Shown here piece by piece: positions 1 through 8,436 of a DNA stretch of 64,000 nucleotides. The position numbers and the translations under genes are program-made. Every line of letters starts with the position of its first letter. Within the stretch, counting starts at the first letter, position 1. The notes under the pieces are model-generated. The model ran no database searches. It was not told the DNA's origin and was given only the letters and a program-made list of their open reading frames with translations. This DNA is from Bradyrhizobium sp. CCGE-LA001 (GTDB taxonomy: Bacteria > Pseudomonadota > Alphaproteobacteria > Rhizobiales > Xanthobacteraceae). The stretch is from assembly GCF_000296215.2 (NCBI RefSeq), contig NZ_CP013949.1, positions 6,565,501 to 6,629,500 of the forward strand. Reading direction: 5' to 3'.

Positions 1-510
1 CCGGCATATCCCATTCCCCATCCACGGTCAGCATTTGCTCGTCTCGGGGATTTTCGGATTCTGGATCATCTTCCGTGTGACTGGTACAAAAGAAGCGTGG
101 CGACGGCAGCCACTCCTCCGGGATGTTTTCCTCAAATGGCACCATCATGACTTTGTTATCAGTCATTTTCATCAGATCGAATGTAAATTCAGCTCGGGTC
201 GCTGGGTATGTAAACAAATAACGCAGATCAACATGCCCATCCATGTAGGCATCTAGGTCGCGGGGCGATACCGTAGTCGCAATGAATTGAGCCTCCTCAG
301 TTTTGGAGGGTAAGCGTTTCTCCAATTATCGAAGGCGGTGTCAATCTCAGAATCTATCCTGATCAAATCCCAGACAACAAAGAGCGCGTCGAACAGTTTC
401 GAGGTTTTCTCTCTGGTTTGGCTAGTTCGCCGCCATTTCGAGAACGAAAGATACAAATCAAGCGAGAGAACATTGCTGACGTTGACTCCAAGCAGAACGT
501 CATTCTGCAA
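1..510 (-). pseudogene. Unidentified protein, frameshifted, cut by the window edge
   Basis: I do not recognise this protein. A reading frame opens with TTG at 510, just after an in-frame TAA, and runs to about 310. The frame that then stays open to position 1 is a different one. It contains FIATTVSPRDLDAYMDGHVD near 290-230 and VDLRYLFTYP, then an acidic C-terminal stretch. The two halves read as one protein with an indel near 300-320, where the minus strand is A/C-rich. The gene continues beyond the left edge, so its length is unknown. A sequencing error is an alternative to true decay. Confidence 0.4.
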
Positions 511-517
511 TGTTTAG

Positions 518-787
518 ATGTTGTCCTCGGCGCCATCAATTTTCGACTTGACATCGCCCAGCGGCAAACGCCGAGGCAGCCGCACCAAAGCGAAGGATCG
601 AGTTTACCGACACATCCTGCGTCGCATCCAGGACATCTATCCCAATTTCAACATTGGGATATCGACCGGACAACCGACCGAAGATTGTCGCTGGACTCAT
701 CCATATCGGCATTGGCTGTTCACGCCAGCAGAACGAATTGTGCTGCCTGGTAGCAAGCGAACAAAGAGGAAGAAGGGAACCCCGTAG
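518..787 (+). CDS. Hypothetical basic protein fragment
   Basis: This short frame ends in KRTKRKKGTP. It carries a plausible globular stretch, RHILRRIQDIYPNFNIG, followed by WTHPYRHWLFTPAERIV. No family is recognised. The first about 15 residues overlap the antisense of the neighbouring minus-strand gene, so only the C-terminal 70 residues look protein-like. It may be the tail of a degraded gene. Between its end and the next gene at 1054 I see no other coding sequence. Confidence 0.28.
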   Translation: MLSSAPSIFDLTSPSGKRRGSRTKAKDRVYRHILRRIQDIYPNFNIGISTGQPTEDCRWTHPYRHWLFTPAERIVLPGSKRTKRKKGTP

Positions 788-1053
788 CCGCTACATGAGT
801 ATCCCGCGTGGAACGCAGGACTTCGCGTCGTACAGGGCCCCCAAAGATTTTGCGGGGAGCCGAATCGGCAAACCGCAGATTCTTCGAAGCGTCGGTTGTC
901 AATATATAGTAGCACGAGATCGAATAACCACCCAGACCTTAGTACTTTCCCCGCGCATTTTTACTTGCCCGCCAAGACAAGGCCATCACAGCCGGATCCC
1001 GTCGGGCTTGAAATAATCTGACAAGGCGAAGACATCAGTGCGGGAGCGCGGAT

Positions 1054-2298
1054 ATGCCATTTAGGAGAACCACACCATTGACCCGATCGCTGGCGCTGCG
1101 GCTTCCTGATACAGCAGACGGACAGGCGTGGATCAACCAGTTCGACGCGCTGGATCGCGAACTGGCTCGGCAACTACTGGAGTCGCTCGTGTTAGTGTCC
1201 AGCCTCGAGTTCGAGCGACGGCTCATCTCCCTTTTGGCGAGCACCGCGCAAGGCGCCGCAGGACCGACGGCCTTTTTCGCCGCGCGCGAATGGGACGGTG
1301 CGGGTCCCTATCTGATGGAGGATGAAGAGGCTGATGCTGTTGGACCGGGCGGCGATATCGGAAGCGAGGGCCGCGTTGCCGCCATTATTCGCGGACTGTG
1401 CAGGACTCATTCCAGCCAGCTCCTTAACCATCCTAGCATCCGACAAATGCTTGACGTCAAATGCCGCCTCATTGTTCTCGTCGATGACTTTGTCGGATCC
1501 GGTCAGCGAATTGCCGAATTTCACGCGGCGCTGTGGGCTAACCGGACGATCCGGTCGTGGCACTCTTTTGGGTGGATCAAATTCGCGCTCGTGGCCTACT
1601 CCGCCACCGACCGCGGCCGCGCGCGCGTCAGCAGACTGCTCGATCTTGAGCCTCAGCTCGTTCGAGGATGCCCAACGTTCCAGGAACTGCCGGTTACTCG
1701 GCCGGAGCGGGCTGCGCTGATGGCGGCCTTGAAGCGTTACGCCAAACGTACCGACAGCCCCGGCATCCCTTTACGTTACGATAACACTGGCTCGGTCCTG
1801 GTCTTCGAGCACGGTTGTGCCGATAATGTCCCGCCCGTCTTCTGGGCCAAAGCTGGTAGCGGCAAGATCTGGAAGCCACTCTTCCCCAAGCGGTCCGTTT
1901 TGCCAGGAGCCGCTTCGGCATTCCCGGCTGAGTTCGGGGTCCCGTCGGCTTCCGCAGTCCTTCAGGGGGCTGGACAAGGCCGACTCGCAACGTCCGGTGC
2001 CCTATCGCGCAGAGGGGCAATCGGCGAGACGATCCTGGTACTGCTCGGTCTCGTTGCCAAGCGCGTGCGCAAGCGCTCGGCGCTTGCCCATGCCACTGGC
2101 CTTACCATCGAAGAATGCACCAAGATCATCGAGCGCTGTATTTCCTGGAGGCTCTTGACGCCTGCTTTGCGCATTACGGACCGCGGCCACGCCGAGCTCG
2201 ACTACGCGCGCCGAAAGCGCTCAGGCGCCGCCACCCTTCCCACACTCGGCTCCGATGAGTATTATCCCAAACAGTTGAGAGGATCGGGGCATGGTTAG
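1054..2298 (+). CDS. Retron-associated phosphoribosyltransferase-like effector (PRTase + winged helix)
   Basis: This 414-residue protein has a PRPP-binding-loop-like signature, VDDFVGSG, at residues 143-150, preceded by a hydrophobic strand. That is the hallmark of phosphoribosyltransferase folds, here in a large divergent form. Residues about 325-390 look like a winged helix (ETILVLLGLVAKRV, then SALAHATGLTIEECTKIIER and RITDRGH). PRTase-like proteins of this kind (the PRTase-CE group described in conflict-system surveys) are known accessory genes of some retrons, and a retron-type reverse transcriptase follows 180 bp downstream on the same strand. The inferred role is the toxic or effector arm of an anti-phage retron, held inactive by the RT-msDNA complex. 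Its true substrate cannot be read from sequence. The ATG at 1054 gives the full domain, but its Shine-Dalgarno sequence is weak. Confidence 0.75.
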   Translation: MPFRRTTPLTRSLALRLPDTADGQAWINQFDALDRELARQLLESLVLVSSLEFERRLISLLASTAQGAAGPTAFFAAREWDGAGPYLMEDEEADAVGPGGDIGSEGRVAAIIRGLCRTHSSQLLNHPSIRQMLDVKCRLIVLVDDFVGSGQRIAEFHAALWANRTIRSWHSFGWIKFALVAYSATDRGRARVSRLLDLEPQLVRGCPTFQELPVTRPERAALMAALKRYAKRTDSPGIPLRYDNTGSVLVFEHGCADNVPPVFWAKAGSGKIWKPLFPKRSVLPGAASAFPAEFGVPSASAVLQGAGQGRLATSGALSRRGAIGETILVLLGLVAKRVRKRSALAHATGLTIEECTKIIERCISWRLLTPALRITDRGHAELDYARRKRSGAATLPTLGSDEYYPKQLRGSGHG

Positions 2299-2478
2299 TG
2301 CGTGCCTGACGCAGGTCAGGCACCTAGGCAGTTGTAAGCTGTAACTGCTGGGGCTCGGACTACCGCAGCCCTGTGAGCAAGCTGACGCTAGGCAGTCGAT
2401 TAAAGGGAAAGCCTGTTTCCCATCGTGCGCCTCGCGTCGGCTCTCCCTTTATTCACCTACGGTGAAGTCAAAGTAACT
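2299..2478 (+). ncRNA. Candidate retron msr-msd RNA region
   Basis: The gap between the effector stop and the RT start is dense in hairpins. GTGCCTGAC (2302-2310) pairs perfectly with GTCAGGCAC (2315-2323). GCAGTT (2328-2333) pairs with AACTGC (2343-2348). GGGCTCGG (2351-2358) pairs with a bulged CCGCAGCCC (2363-2371). GGGAAA (2405-2410) pairs with TTTCCC (2416-2421). TAAAGGGA (2401-2408) can pair long-range with TCCCTTTA (2444-2451). CTAGGCAGT occurs twice (2324-2332 and 2388-2396). Retron ncRNAs lie upstream of the RT, so location and structure fit. I cannot place the branching guanosine or the a1/a2 arms with certainty. Confidence 0.45.
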
Positions 2479-3456
2479 ATGTCTTGGTCTTCTCAACACT
2501 ACATCACTAAAGGCCTAGCCAGCGGCCGCGACCGCGAGCTGCTTGAGACGGCCGCTAAGGAAATAGAACGAGCGGTTTACAGCAATCCGACCCCCCTGCC
2601 GGCCGTGATTACCCTCAATCATTTGGCTCGGCGCTGCGGCGTAAGTTATAATTCGCTCCGGGCCATCGTCGCACGCAATGGCAAGCAATATTCTTATTTC
2701 CGTATTCGCAAACGATCTGGCGGCCATCGCCTCATCAGCGTGCCGGAAGCAGAATTGCTGCGAGTCCAAAAATGGATCCACACCTATATTCTGAGTCAAG
2801 CAAAGGCGCACGAGGCCTGCTTCTCCTTTCTCCGCAAAAAGTCCATTCGCGACTGCGCCGCCGTGCATCGTGGCGCGACGTGGGTGATTAAAATCGACAT
2901 ATCGGCGTTCTTCGGCTCGATCAGCGAACGGGACGCCTTCGACATTTTCAAAGGCTTTGGCTACAATCCTCTGGTCGCGTTCGAAATGGCTAGGATAGTC
3001 ACCGACGCTCCTCTCTACAGCAAACGCTACCAAGCCGTGCCATGGAAGCGCGATCCCGGCGAGTACGAGATAGCCCAGTACCGAAGCGCCAAGGTCGGAT
3101 ACCTCCCGCAGGGAGCGCCAACGAGCCCGTTGTTGTCAAACCTGTTCATGATCAACATTGACCAACAGCTTCAGGCGTTGGCCGAGCACCGCAAGTTACG
3201 CTACAGCCGCTATAGCGACGACATGACGTTCTCGACGAGAGGCGACTTCAGCCGAGAGCGTGCCAAGGAACTAATTCACGCGGTCGCGGCAATTATCCGC
3301 GTCAAGGGGCTACGCATTAATACCGCCAAGACCCGCATCATCCCGCCTGACGGCCGCAAGGTGGTGTTAGGGCTACTCGTCGACGGGACCGCGCCAAGAT
3401 TGTCTCGAAAACTTCGAGACAATCTGCGGATGCATATCTTCCACATGCGGAAGTAG
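2479..3456 (+). CDS. Retron-type reverse transcriptase, ended early by an in-frame TAG
   Basis: The protein has the retron/group II-like RT core: IKIDISAFFGSIS (motif A), LPQGAPTSP (about residues 209-217), the catalytic YSDD (about 245-248, in place of the common YADD), GLRINTAKTR, and a VLGLLVDG segment where many retron RTs have VTG. The segment before motif A (DCAAVH) aligns with the retron NAxxH region. I chose ATG 2479, because starting at the GTG at 2425 would translate through the structured RNA region. The frame stops at TAG 3454-3456 but resumes for 55 more codons. The catalytic core is intact, so a truncated enzyme is possible. Confidence 0.8.
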   Translation: MSWSSQHYITKGLASGRDRELLETAAKEIERAVYSNPTPLPAVITLNHLARRCGVSYNSLRAIVARNGKQYSYFRIRKRSGGHRLISVPEAELLRVQKWIHTYILSQAKAHEACFSFLRKKSIRDCAAVHRGATWVIKIDISAFFGSISERDAFDIFKGFGYNPLVAFEMARIVTDAPLYSKRYQAVPWKRDPGEYEIAQYRSAKVGYLPQGAPTSPLLSNLFMINIDQQLQALAEHRKLRYSRYSDDMTFSTRGDFSRERAKELIHAVAAIIRVKGLRINTAKTRIIPPDGRKVVLGLLVDGTAPRLSRKLRDNLRMHIFHMRK

Positions 3457-3624
3457 GGCGTTCAGTATCATGCCGACATCCGAGGCTTTGACTCGCTTTC
3501 AGGCCTCTATAGACACGTCAAAGGGTTGCTCGACTACGCGAAGTCGATAGATCAGCCCTATTGGCAAAAAATGTCAGCTGAATTTGCCAAGGTTACTTGG
3601 CCCAGCCAGTGGCTCGAGCCTTGA
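3457..3624 (+). pseudogene. In-frame C-terminal continuation of the RT beyond the TAG
   Basis: Directly after the TAG the same frame reads 55 sense codons to TGA at 3622-3624. The residues are GVQYHADIRGFDSLSGLYRH, then LLDYAKSIDQPYW and a final WPSQWLEP. This length and hydropathy suit the C-terminal thumb tail of retron RTs, the region that recognises the cognate msr. The simplest reading is a nonsense mutation that splits one RT of about 381 residues. Natural suppression of TAG or a base-call error are the alternatives. Confidence 0.6.
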
Positions 3625-3633
3625 GTATCGCAG

Positions 3634-4206
3634 TTATGCCGTCCGATGCGTTAGCTTGTAATCGGGCGCTGGCAATCCCAATGGCGTGTATAGATAGCTG
3701 ACCACCAGCGACGGCACCCCTCGGCTTGCAATCTCTATCAGGCGTCCGTGCTCAGGATTGTCCAGTAAGTCCTCTGTTACGTGAGCAATCCCCTTGTTCG
3801 TGATCCGGAAGACAGCCAGCAGCGCTTTTTCAGCCTCCTCTTTACCTCCTTCATAGCGAGCAAGTGCGGCCTCAGGGCGGACCATCGAGAGTGCACCGCT
3901 CGCATTTGAGAAATTCTCAATTCCAACGTCGGTGGGTCGACGTCGGTCAACGTTGACGATGTGGCCACAGCGATGCGCGCTCAGGCCGAGAAACTCCAGC
4001 AGCGCGCGACAATGAACTAAGCCAGCTTCGATAGCAGGGTTGGTAAAAGCAAACAGATTGCCTTCGATGCGCAATTTGCCGTCGATATAGATCTGAATTG
4101 CCTTTGGCTTGTCCGCGTCCGCTCCCAGGCTAGTTGCCAAGTTGAGCGCGCTGACCGCGTACATCCTATAGGGGATGATTTCTTGCAGCATCCTGTCGAG
4201 ATTCAT
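3634..4206 (-). CDS. Hypothetical protein, HEPN-like flavour
   Basis: This 190-residue helical protein has no family I recognise with confidence. IEAGLVHCRALLEFLGL followed later by RITNKGIAHVTEDLL resembles the two-helix layout of HEPN or AbiU2-like proteins, where an R/N-x4-H pair lies in the second helix, but the motif is not exact. It converges on the RT gene, with stops 9 bp apart, and is divergent from the small HTH gene at 4290. The setting between a retron and a protease gene suggests an accessory or defence role. That is inference only. Confidence 0.5.
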   Translation of the reverse strand: MNLDRMLQEIIPYRMYAVSALNLATSLGADADKPKAIQIYIDGKLRIEGNLFAFTNPAIEAGLVHCRALLEFLGLSAHRCGHIVNVDRRRPTDVGIENFSNASGALSMVRPEAALARYEGGKEEAEKALLAVFRITNKGIAHVTEDLLDNPEHGRLIEIASRGVPSLVVSYLYTPLGLPAPDYKLTHRTA

Positions 4207-4289
4207 TTCTTCTCCTTCTATCGCACACCCGGCCAGATTCGCTCTCCTTGGCCACGCGCGCTAAGGTCATCGAAAGCGTCAGGACCAAC

Positions 4290-4547
4290 ATGCAGATTTC
4301 TCGGTCTGAACTCTATGAACTCGTTTGGAAGGCGCCGCTCAAGAAGACCGCGCGCCAATTCGGCATATCAGCAACCTCGTTGGCCGCGATCTGTAGGGCA
4401 CACAACATTCCATATCCAGGATCTCAGTACTGGACGATGAAGTCGATGGGGCGTCCTGTCGAGGTTCAGCCGCTGCCGCGGGAGGGGCGAATACCGCACT
4501 ATCGCATTACGTTGGCCGGCAAGGCAGAATGGCTGGGACGTACCTAG
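4290..4547 (+). CDS. Small helix-turn-helix protein
   Basis: The protein is 85 residues from the ATG at 4290, which follows an AGGA element. Residues 1-45 (ISRSELYELVWKAPLKKTAR, then FGISATSLAAICRAHNIP and YPGSQYW) form a helix-turn-helix of a type frequent in rhizobial accessory genes, ending in a Pro-Gly-x-x-Tyr-Trp turn. It is divergent from the 3634-4206 gene and may regulate it. The C-terminal 35 residues show no recognisable domain. An upstream ATG at 4248 is possible, but the extension looks less protein-like. Confidence 0.55.
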   Translation: MQISRSELYELVWKAPLKKTARQFGISATSLAAICRAHNIPYPGSQYWTMKSMGRPVEVQPLPREGRIPHYRITLAGKAEWLGRT

Positions 4548-4584
4548 CGACTGCTCAGAGCAGGTGTATCTGTCATCAGTTGCG

Positions 4585-5355
4585 TCAAACCAGCGTTCGC
4601 AGAAAACGCCAAATGTGTCCGGCTTTGATGATATGGAATTGATCTTTACCCCCGGTCACTACGAGCCCCGCAAAGTAAGCACGAAACTCTCCAGCGACGG
4701 CCTGGACGACAAATGCCGATCCGCCGCTCATGCCATTTGGGTCGAAGTCTAACGGCTCTTCTGCACGTAGACAGAGGAGCGCTGGGTCATAGGAAGCCGG
4801 CTCAGGCCGGCACACCACGATTCGCTTCACTTTGCCAATGTGGTTCTTTTCTTCAAGTTCGTATCGCTGCTTGCCAGATGGGAAGCCCGCAACGACTGCG
4901 AATACAATATCTGTGGCGGGGCAATCTGGAGGGACCTCCCGCAACGCAAAGAATCTCTCCTTCAATTCCTGACGGGCCTCGCATGGCTCAGTGAAGTCGA
5001 AAGCGGCCAGATCGAGATAGTACGGATTGCTGTCGTCGTTGAAGTGACGCACTCCGGCGGAGGTAATGAGCATCTTTCCGTCGCGTCCTAACAGTGACAC
5101 GTTCTCCGGTTGACATCCTCGTAATTGGTGATTGGTGCAAAGCACAAAGTACCGCTCTGCGAACTTAATGGGGACGGTCGATCCTACGAGGGAGACCTTA
5201 TATATTTCGTGATCGTTCCAGATGGAAAGATTGTCCACGTACCTCGCCAGGGCCGCCGTCAGCATTGATGCTGGGATCAGTACCCCGTTAAACACCACGC
5301 TGGTCCCGATCAATCGATCGAGAATGTAGCGCGCTCGTTGATGGCGATTCATCAC
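4585..5355 (-). CDS. Trypsin-like serine protease domain protein
   Basis: The 256-residue protein shows a chymotrypsin-fold triad order: His76 in VLCTNHQL, Asp115 in YLDLAAFD, and Ser210 in DPNGMSGGSAF, which matches the GxSGG nucleophile loop. The next strand, FAGLVVTGG, matches the substrate-cleft strand of trypsin-like proteases. There is no signal peptide, so it should act in the cytoplasm. Such proteases occur as effectors or sensors in bacterial defence loci. Here the gene lies between a retron and a restriction-nuclease-like gene, which supports but does not prove that role. No partner gene overlaps it. Confidence 0.6.
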   Translation of the reverse strand: MMNRHQRARYILDRLIGTSVVFNGVLIPASMLTAALARYVDNLSIWNDHEIYKVSLVGSTVPIKFAERYFVLCTNHQLRGCQPENVSLLGRDGKMLITSAGVRHFNDDSNPYYLDLAAFDFTEPCEARQELKERFFALREVPPDCPATDIVFAVVAGFPSGKQRYELEEKNHIGKVKRIVVCRPEPASYDPALLCLRAEEPLDFDPNGMSGGSAFVVQAVAGEFRAYFAGLVVTGGKDQFHIIKAGHIWRFLRTLV

Positions 5356-5553
5356 GGGAAGCCACCGATGACGTAGTATTCGGTTGTGCTGTACATCACG
5401 TCACACCGTTGCAGCACCATCGGCGGCCGCCCTCTTATCCTGCTCGACAGCGCAAGCCAACATCAGCCCACTACTGAGAGGCGTAGCTTCAAAGGTCAAG
5501 TGGCGGGCTGCCAAAGAAAGCAGGAACGCCCCTCAACGATAGCCCTATCTTAG
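5356..5553. other. Intergenic stretch, no feature seen
   Basis: This 198-bp gap separates two minus-strand genes. I see no ORF with coding character, no clear promoter hexamers and no strong hairpin. Confidence 0.4.
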
Positions 5554-6393
5554 TCAGGGAATGGCGACCGCTCGCGGCGTTGACGCGGCAGCATCCTCGA
5601 CCCGGGCCACTATCGGAGCTTCTTCTTCTGCAGCTTTCGGTGCAGCTTTTTTCCGCGTCGCCGCTCGCTGCAAACGCTTGATGTTCTGGAGAGCCGCTTT
5701 CGCTTCATCACTATCAACCAAGTCGCGTTTGATGACCTCCTCGCGCAACAACGTCTTCAGGTAGTCGACCTCCACCTTCACGCCGGAACTCATCCGACGA
5801 ATCTCGCGGCGCAGAACCTCCAGGATGAAGTCGGTCTGCAGAACGGCTGCGACAGTGAACTTGTTCGTGACTTGCTTGTGCAGCAAGAACTCCGCCATCG
5901 TGCCCTTCGAGAAGCCTTCACGGCTCAAATTTCCAAAGCACTCTAAGGCTTCTGGGCTTTTTGCGCTTGCCTCAATGGCGTCCAGCTCGCAAACGAGAAT
6001 TTTCTCGATTGGCTGACCGAAATGCACCTTGTAGATCCGCCAGTGAGCACCATTGGTGAGCACCACCCACTCAATGCCCTCGTTAGCGGCGTAATCGATG
6101 GCCTGCTTGACATGAGCATCCTTGAGATCGATTCCGATTGCCTTAACTTCGATGATGAACCTGATCTCGTCATCAAACTTCACGGCAAGATCAACATAGG
6201 TACCACGGATGGCATACTGGCTAGTGACATGCAAATATTTGTCATAGCCGCAGATATCGGAAAGCATATCGTTGATGACAGTGACCGTGTCGGCTTCGCT
6301 GACATCGCGCTTCAGCAGGCCTGCCAATACACTCTGGTATTTCTTAAGCTGAGTGGTGATCCGAGTAGCTACTTTGGTTGACAGTTTTGCCAT
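5554..6393 (-). CDS. Type I restriction HsdR N-terminal-like nuclease domain protein
   Basis: The start at 6393 follows a GGGGG stretch eight bases upstream and gives MAKLSTKVATRITTQLKKYQ. Residues about 20-160 match the HSDR_N layout: a helical lead, then GTYVDLAVKF and RFIIEVKAIG, which supply the Asp and the E-x-K of a PD-(D/E)xK core, then NEGIEWVVLTNGAHWRIYKV. The family is the DNA-cleavage module of type I R subunits, but here it stands alone without a motor domain. Residues about 245-280 are Ala/Lys/Glu-rich and likely disordered. The probable role is DNA binding or cleavage; no partner methylase or specificity subunit is in view. The ATG at 6456 is an unlikely alternative start. Confidence 0.65.
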   Translation of the reverse strand: MAKLSTKVATRITTQLKKYQSVLAGLLKRDVSEADTVTVINDMLSDICGYDKYLHVTSQYAIRGTYVDLAVKFDDEIRFIIEVKAIGIDLKDAHVKQAIDYAANEGIEWVVLTNGAHWRIYKVHFGQPIEKILVCELDAIEASAKSPEALECFGNLSREGFSKGTMAEFLLHKQVTNKFTVAAVLQTDFILEVLRREIRRMSSGVKVEVDYLKTLLREEVIKRDLVDSDEAKAALQNIKRLQRAATRKKAAPKAAEEEAPIVARVEDAAASTPRAVAIP

Positions 6394-6544
6394 GATTCGC
6401 CCCCTAGAAATAAAGGCATGAGCATCATGCAACCTTCCGGCGAGCACAAGCCCCATTTAGTCGAAATGGAGCCGAAAGCGCCGGAGCATTCGGCGAGGCG
6501 GCCTGCACTGCTTAGCCGCTCGTCTATGTTGAACGAAGAACTAG

Positions 6545-6724
6545 TGGAGTCGGAGGGCCGGCCCGCAAGACGTAGCGGCTTGCGTCTCGGGCCTCCTCGC
6601 GGAATCCTCCGACACGAGCACCAAGTCGCGAGAGGTCATTTGGAGCGGTCGGATCATGGGCGCGAAGATCCGGGCCAAGGGAGCTCGCCAGCGCGCCGAG
6701 GCGGCCGTTCGCGAGGCCGACTGA
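6545..6724 (+). pseudogene. Remnant of a small rhizobial gene
   Basis: After a TAG at 6542 a frame stays open to TGA at 6722-6724. It reads VAACVSGLLAESSDTSTKSR and ends MGAKIRAKGARQRAEAAVRE-AD. The composition looks like real protein, but the only in-frame ATG lies 22 codons from the end. It is probably the 3' end of a truncated gene. No function is known. Confidence 0.3.
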
Positions 6725-6751
6725 GCCGAGGCCGAGGCCTGGTCGGTCTGC

Positions 6752-7039
6752 ATGGAAGGCTACGGAGGCCCCGCACAGCCCTCCCCGACGATCGGCCAAT
6801 GCATCAACGGCGGACTCGGCTGGCTGGAAGTCGAGTGCTCTCGCTGTAAGATGCGCAGCAGTCTTCCTCTTGGCGCCATCCGCAGACGTCCGGAGACGCC
6901 GCTCTGGAAGCTGGAAGCCTCGCTGAAGTGCCGGTCGTGCCGCACGCCATGGTATGCGCCACCCGCACGCATGATCAAACTAACCGAGACAAGGCAAATT
7001 ACCCCGTACAAGTGGGTGCATCCGACTGAAGAACGTTAG
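6752..7039 (+). CDS. Small zinc-ribbon hypothetical protein
   Basis: This 95-residue protein has two Cys pairs, VECSRCKM and LKCRSCRTP, about 40 residues apart, which should form a zinc ribbon. The start MEGYGGPAQPSPTIG and the body WLEVECSRC with PLWKLEASLKCRSC look to me like a family common in Bradyrhizobium accessory DNA. It lies just upstream of an IS110-family transposase. The function is unknown; nucleic-acid binding is a guess. Confidence 0.6.
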   Translation: MEGYGGPAQPSPTIGQCINGGLGWLEVECSRCKMRSSLPLGAIRRRPETPLWKLEASLKCRSCRTPWYAPPARMIKLTETRQITPYKWVHPTEER

Positions 7040-7087
7040 GTCGAGCTGCGAATCAAGTTAGTTGAAACCATGTGCTGGTGTGGACGG

Positions 7088-7140
7088 CCTCTCATCCCCA
7101 CGGTCCTATGGCGCTGTCAGCGTCACAGCTAGATGAGAGG
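7088..7140 (+). promoter_or_regulatory. Hairpin covering the transposase ribosome binding site
   Basis: CCTCTCATC (7088-7096) and GATGAGAGG (7132-7140) form a perfect 9-bp inverted repeat with a 35-nt loop. The 3' arm contains the GAGAGG Shine-Dalgarno sequence of the transposase that starts at 7149, so folding would hide it. This can limit translation of transcripts read in from outside, as known for several insertion sequences. IS110-family elements also encode structured guide (bridge) RNAs in their non-coding ends, and this hairpin could belong to one. Confidence 0.45.
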
Positions 7141-7148
7141 AAAGTCTG

Positions 7149-8174
7149 ATGAATCTTCCTGTTCGCATCGGTATGGACACTTCCAAGTCGGTTTTCCAGC
7201 TTCATGGTGTTGATGAGAATGAGGTCGTGGTCCGCCGCCAGTTCCGGCGAGCCGAGATGATCCGCTACTTCGAGCGGCTTCCACCGGTTCTCGTCGCCAT
7301 CGAGTCCTGCGGCAGCTCGCATCATTGGGCGCGCCTGCTGCAGTCGTTCGGTCACGAGGTGAAGCTGATCCCCCCTCAGTACGTGAAGGCTTACGTGAAG
7401 CGCGGCAAGAACGACGCGGCCGATGCCGAAGCGCTGTGCGAGGCGGTCACCCGGCCGAGTATGCGGTTTGTACCGGTCAAATCGAAGGAACGGCAAGCGG
7501 CCTGCATGTTAATGACTGTGCGGGAACGCCTGGTCAGCGTGAAGTCGCAGCTTTCCAATGCTTTCAGGAGCTATGCGGCTGAATTTGGCATCGTCGGCCC
7601 CGCCGGTCGGCAGAATGTCGCGCAACTCATCAAACGGGTACTCGAGGATGACAGCTTGCCGGAAATGGCAAAGGATCTCTTCCGACTCCAAGCAGAGGAA
7701 TATGCCGCGGTCGAAGCCCGCCTGGCAAAGATCGAAGCCAAGCTGATGAGGTGGCACCGCGACGATGATGTCAGCAGGCGGATCGCGACGATTCCCGGCG
7801 TCGGTCCGATTGGGTCGTCCATGCTAAGCATGAAAGCGCCGCCCCCCGAGACCTTCAGATCGGGTCGCGACTTTGCGGCGTGGCTCGGGCTGACACCTAA
7901 GGATCATTCAACTGGCGGCCGGCAAAGGCTTGGCGGCATTACAAAGGCTGGAGATTCTATACTGCGATCGACGTTGATCGTCGGTGCGACCGCACTGCTG
8001 AGGCATATTCGAAAGGGCCGTCATAAGCCCACACCATGGCTCGCTTCGCTGCTGGAGCGAAAGCCGCCAAAGTTGGTCGCGGTGGCCTTGGCCAACAAGT
8101 TTGCCCGCATCGCTTGGCGCTTGATGATATCGGGCGGCGTGTACAAGCAGCCGGTAGCCGTCATGCCGACTTGA
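7149..8174 (+). mobile_element. IS110-family transposase
   Basis: The 341-residue protein has the RuvC-like DEDD N-terminal domain, with IGMDTSKSVF (Asp9), VAIESCG (Glu52) and KNDAADAEALCEA. The C-terminal transposase_20 domain follows, IATIPGVGPIGSSML through FAAWLGLTPKDHSTGGRQRLG, with the conserved serine region SILRSTLIVGA. The frame is intact and has an SD sequence, so the element may be active. IS110 elements lack clear terminal repeats; the ends here probably lie within 7040-7148 and 8175-8430, and I cannot fix them. The non-coding flanks are candidates for the bridge RNA. Immediately downstream lies a damaged SRAP gene. Confidence 0.9.
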
Positions 8175-8436
8175 TCTGAAATCGGCCCGCGAGCAGGTTG
8201 CTAGGCGGATTGCCCACGAACTTGCAGGACACAGTAGATGGAAGGACCGATCGGTCGATACGCGCGAGCTTCCGAAGATTACACTGGCAACAAGAATGTC
8301 GCCCATGTGCTTGGAGCGCGCGTAGCGAACACCATCTCGGCCAGCGGGCTTTGTCCGCGCAAACAGGCCGGACATCTGATAGCAAGCGATCTGGCCAGGA
8401 GTCTGCTATAATCCTGACAAGCGGGGGGCCGTCCAC

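Noticed and set aside
2425..2478. GTG start that would lengthen the reverse transcriptase by 18 residues
   Set aside because: It falls inside the hairpin-rich RNA candidate and the residues do not resemble RT N-termini; ATG 2479 is preferred.
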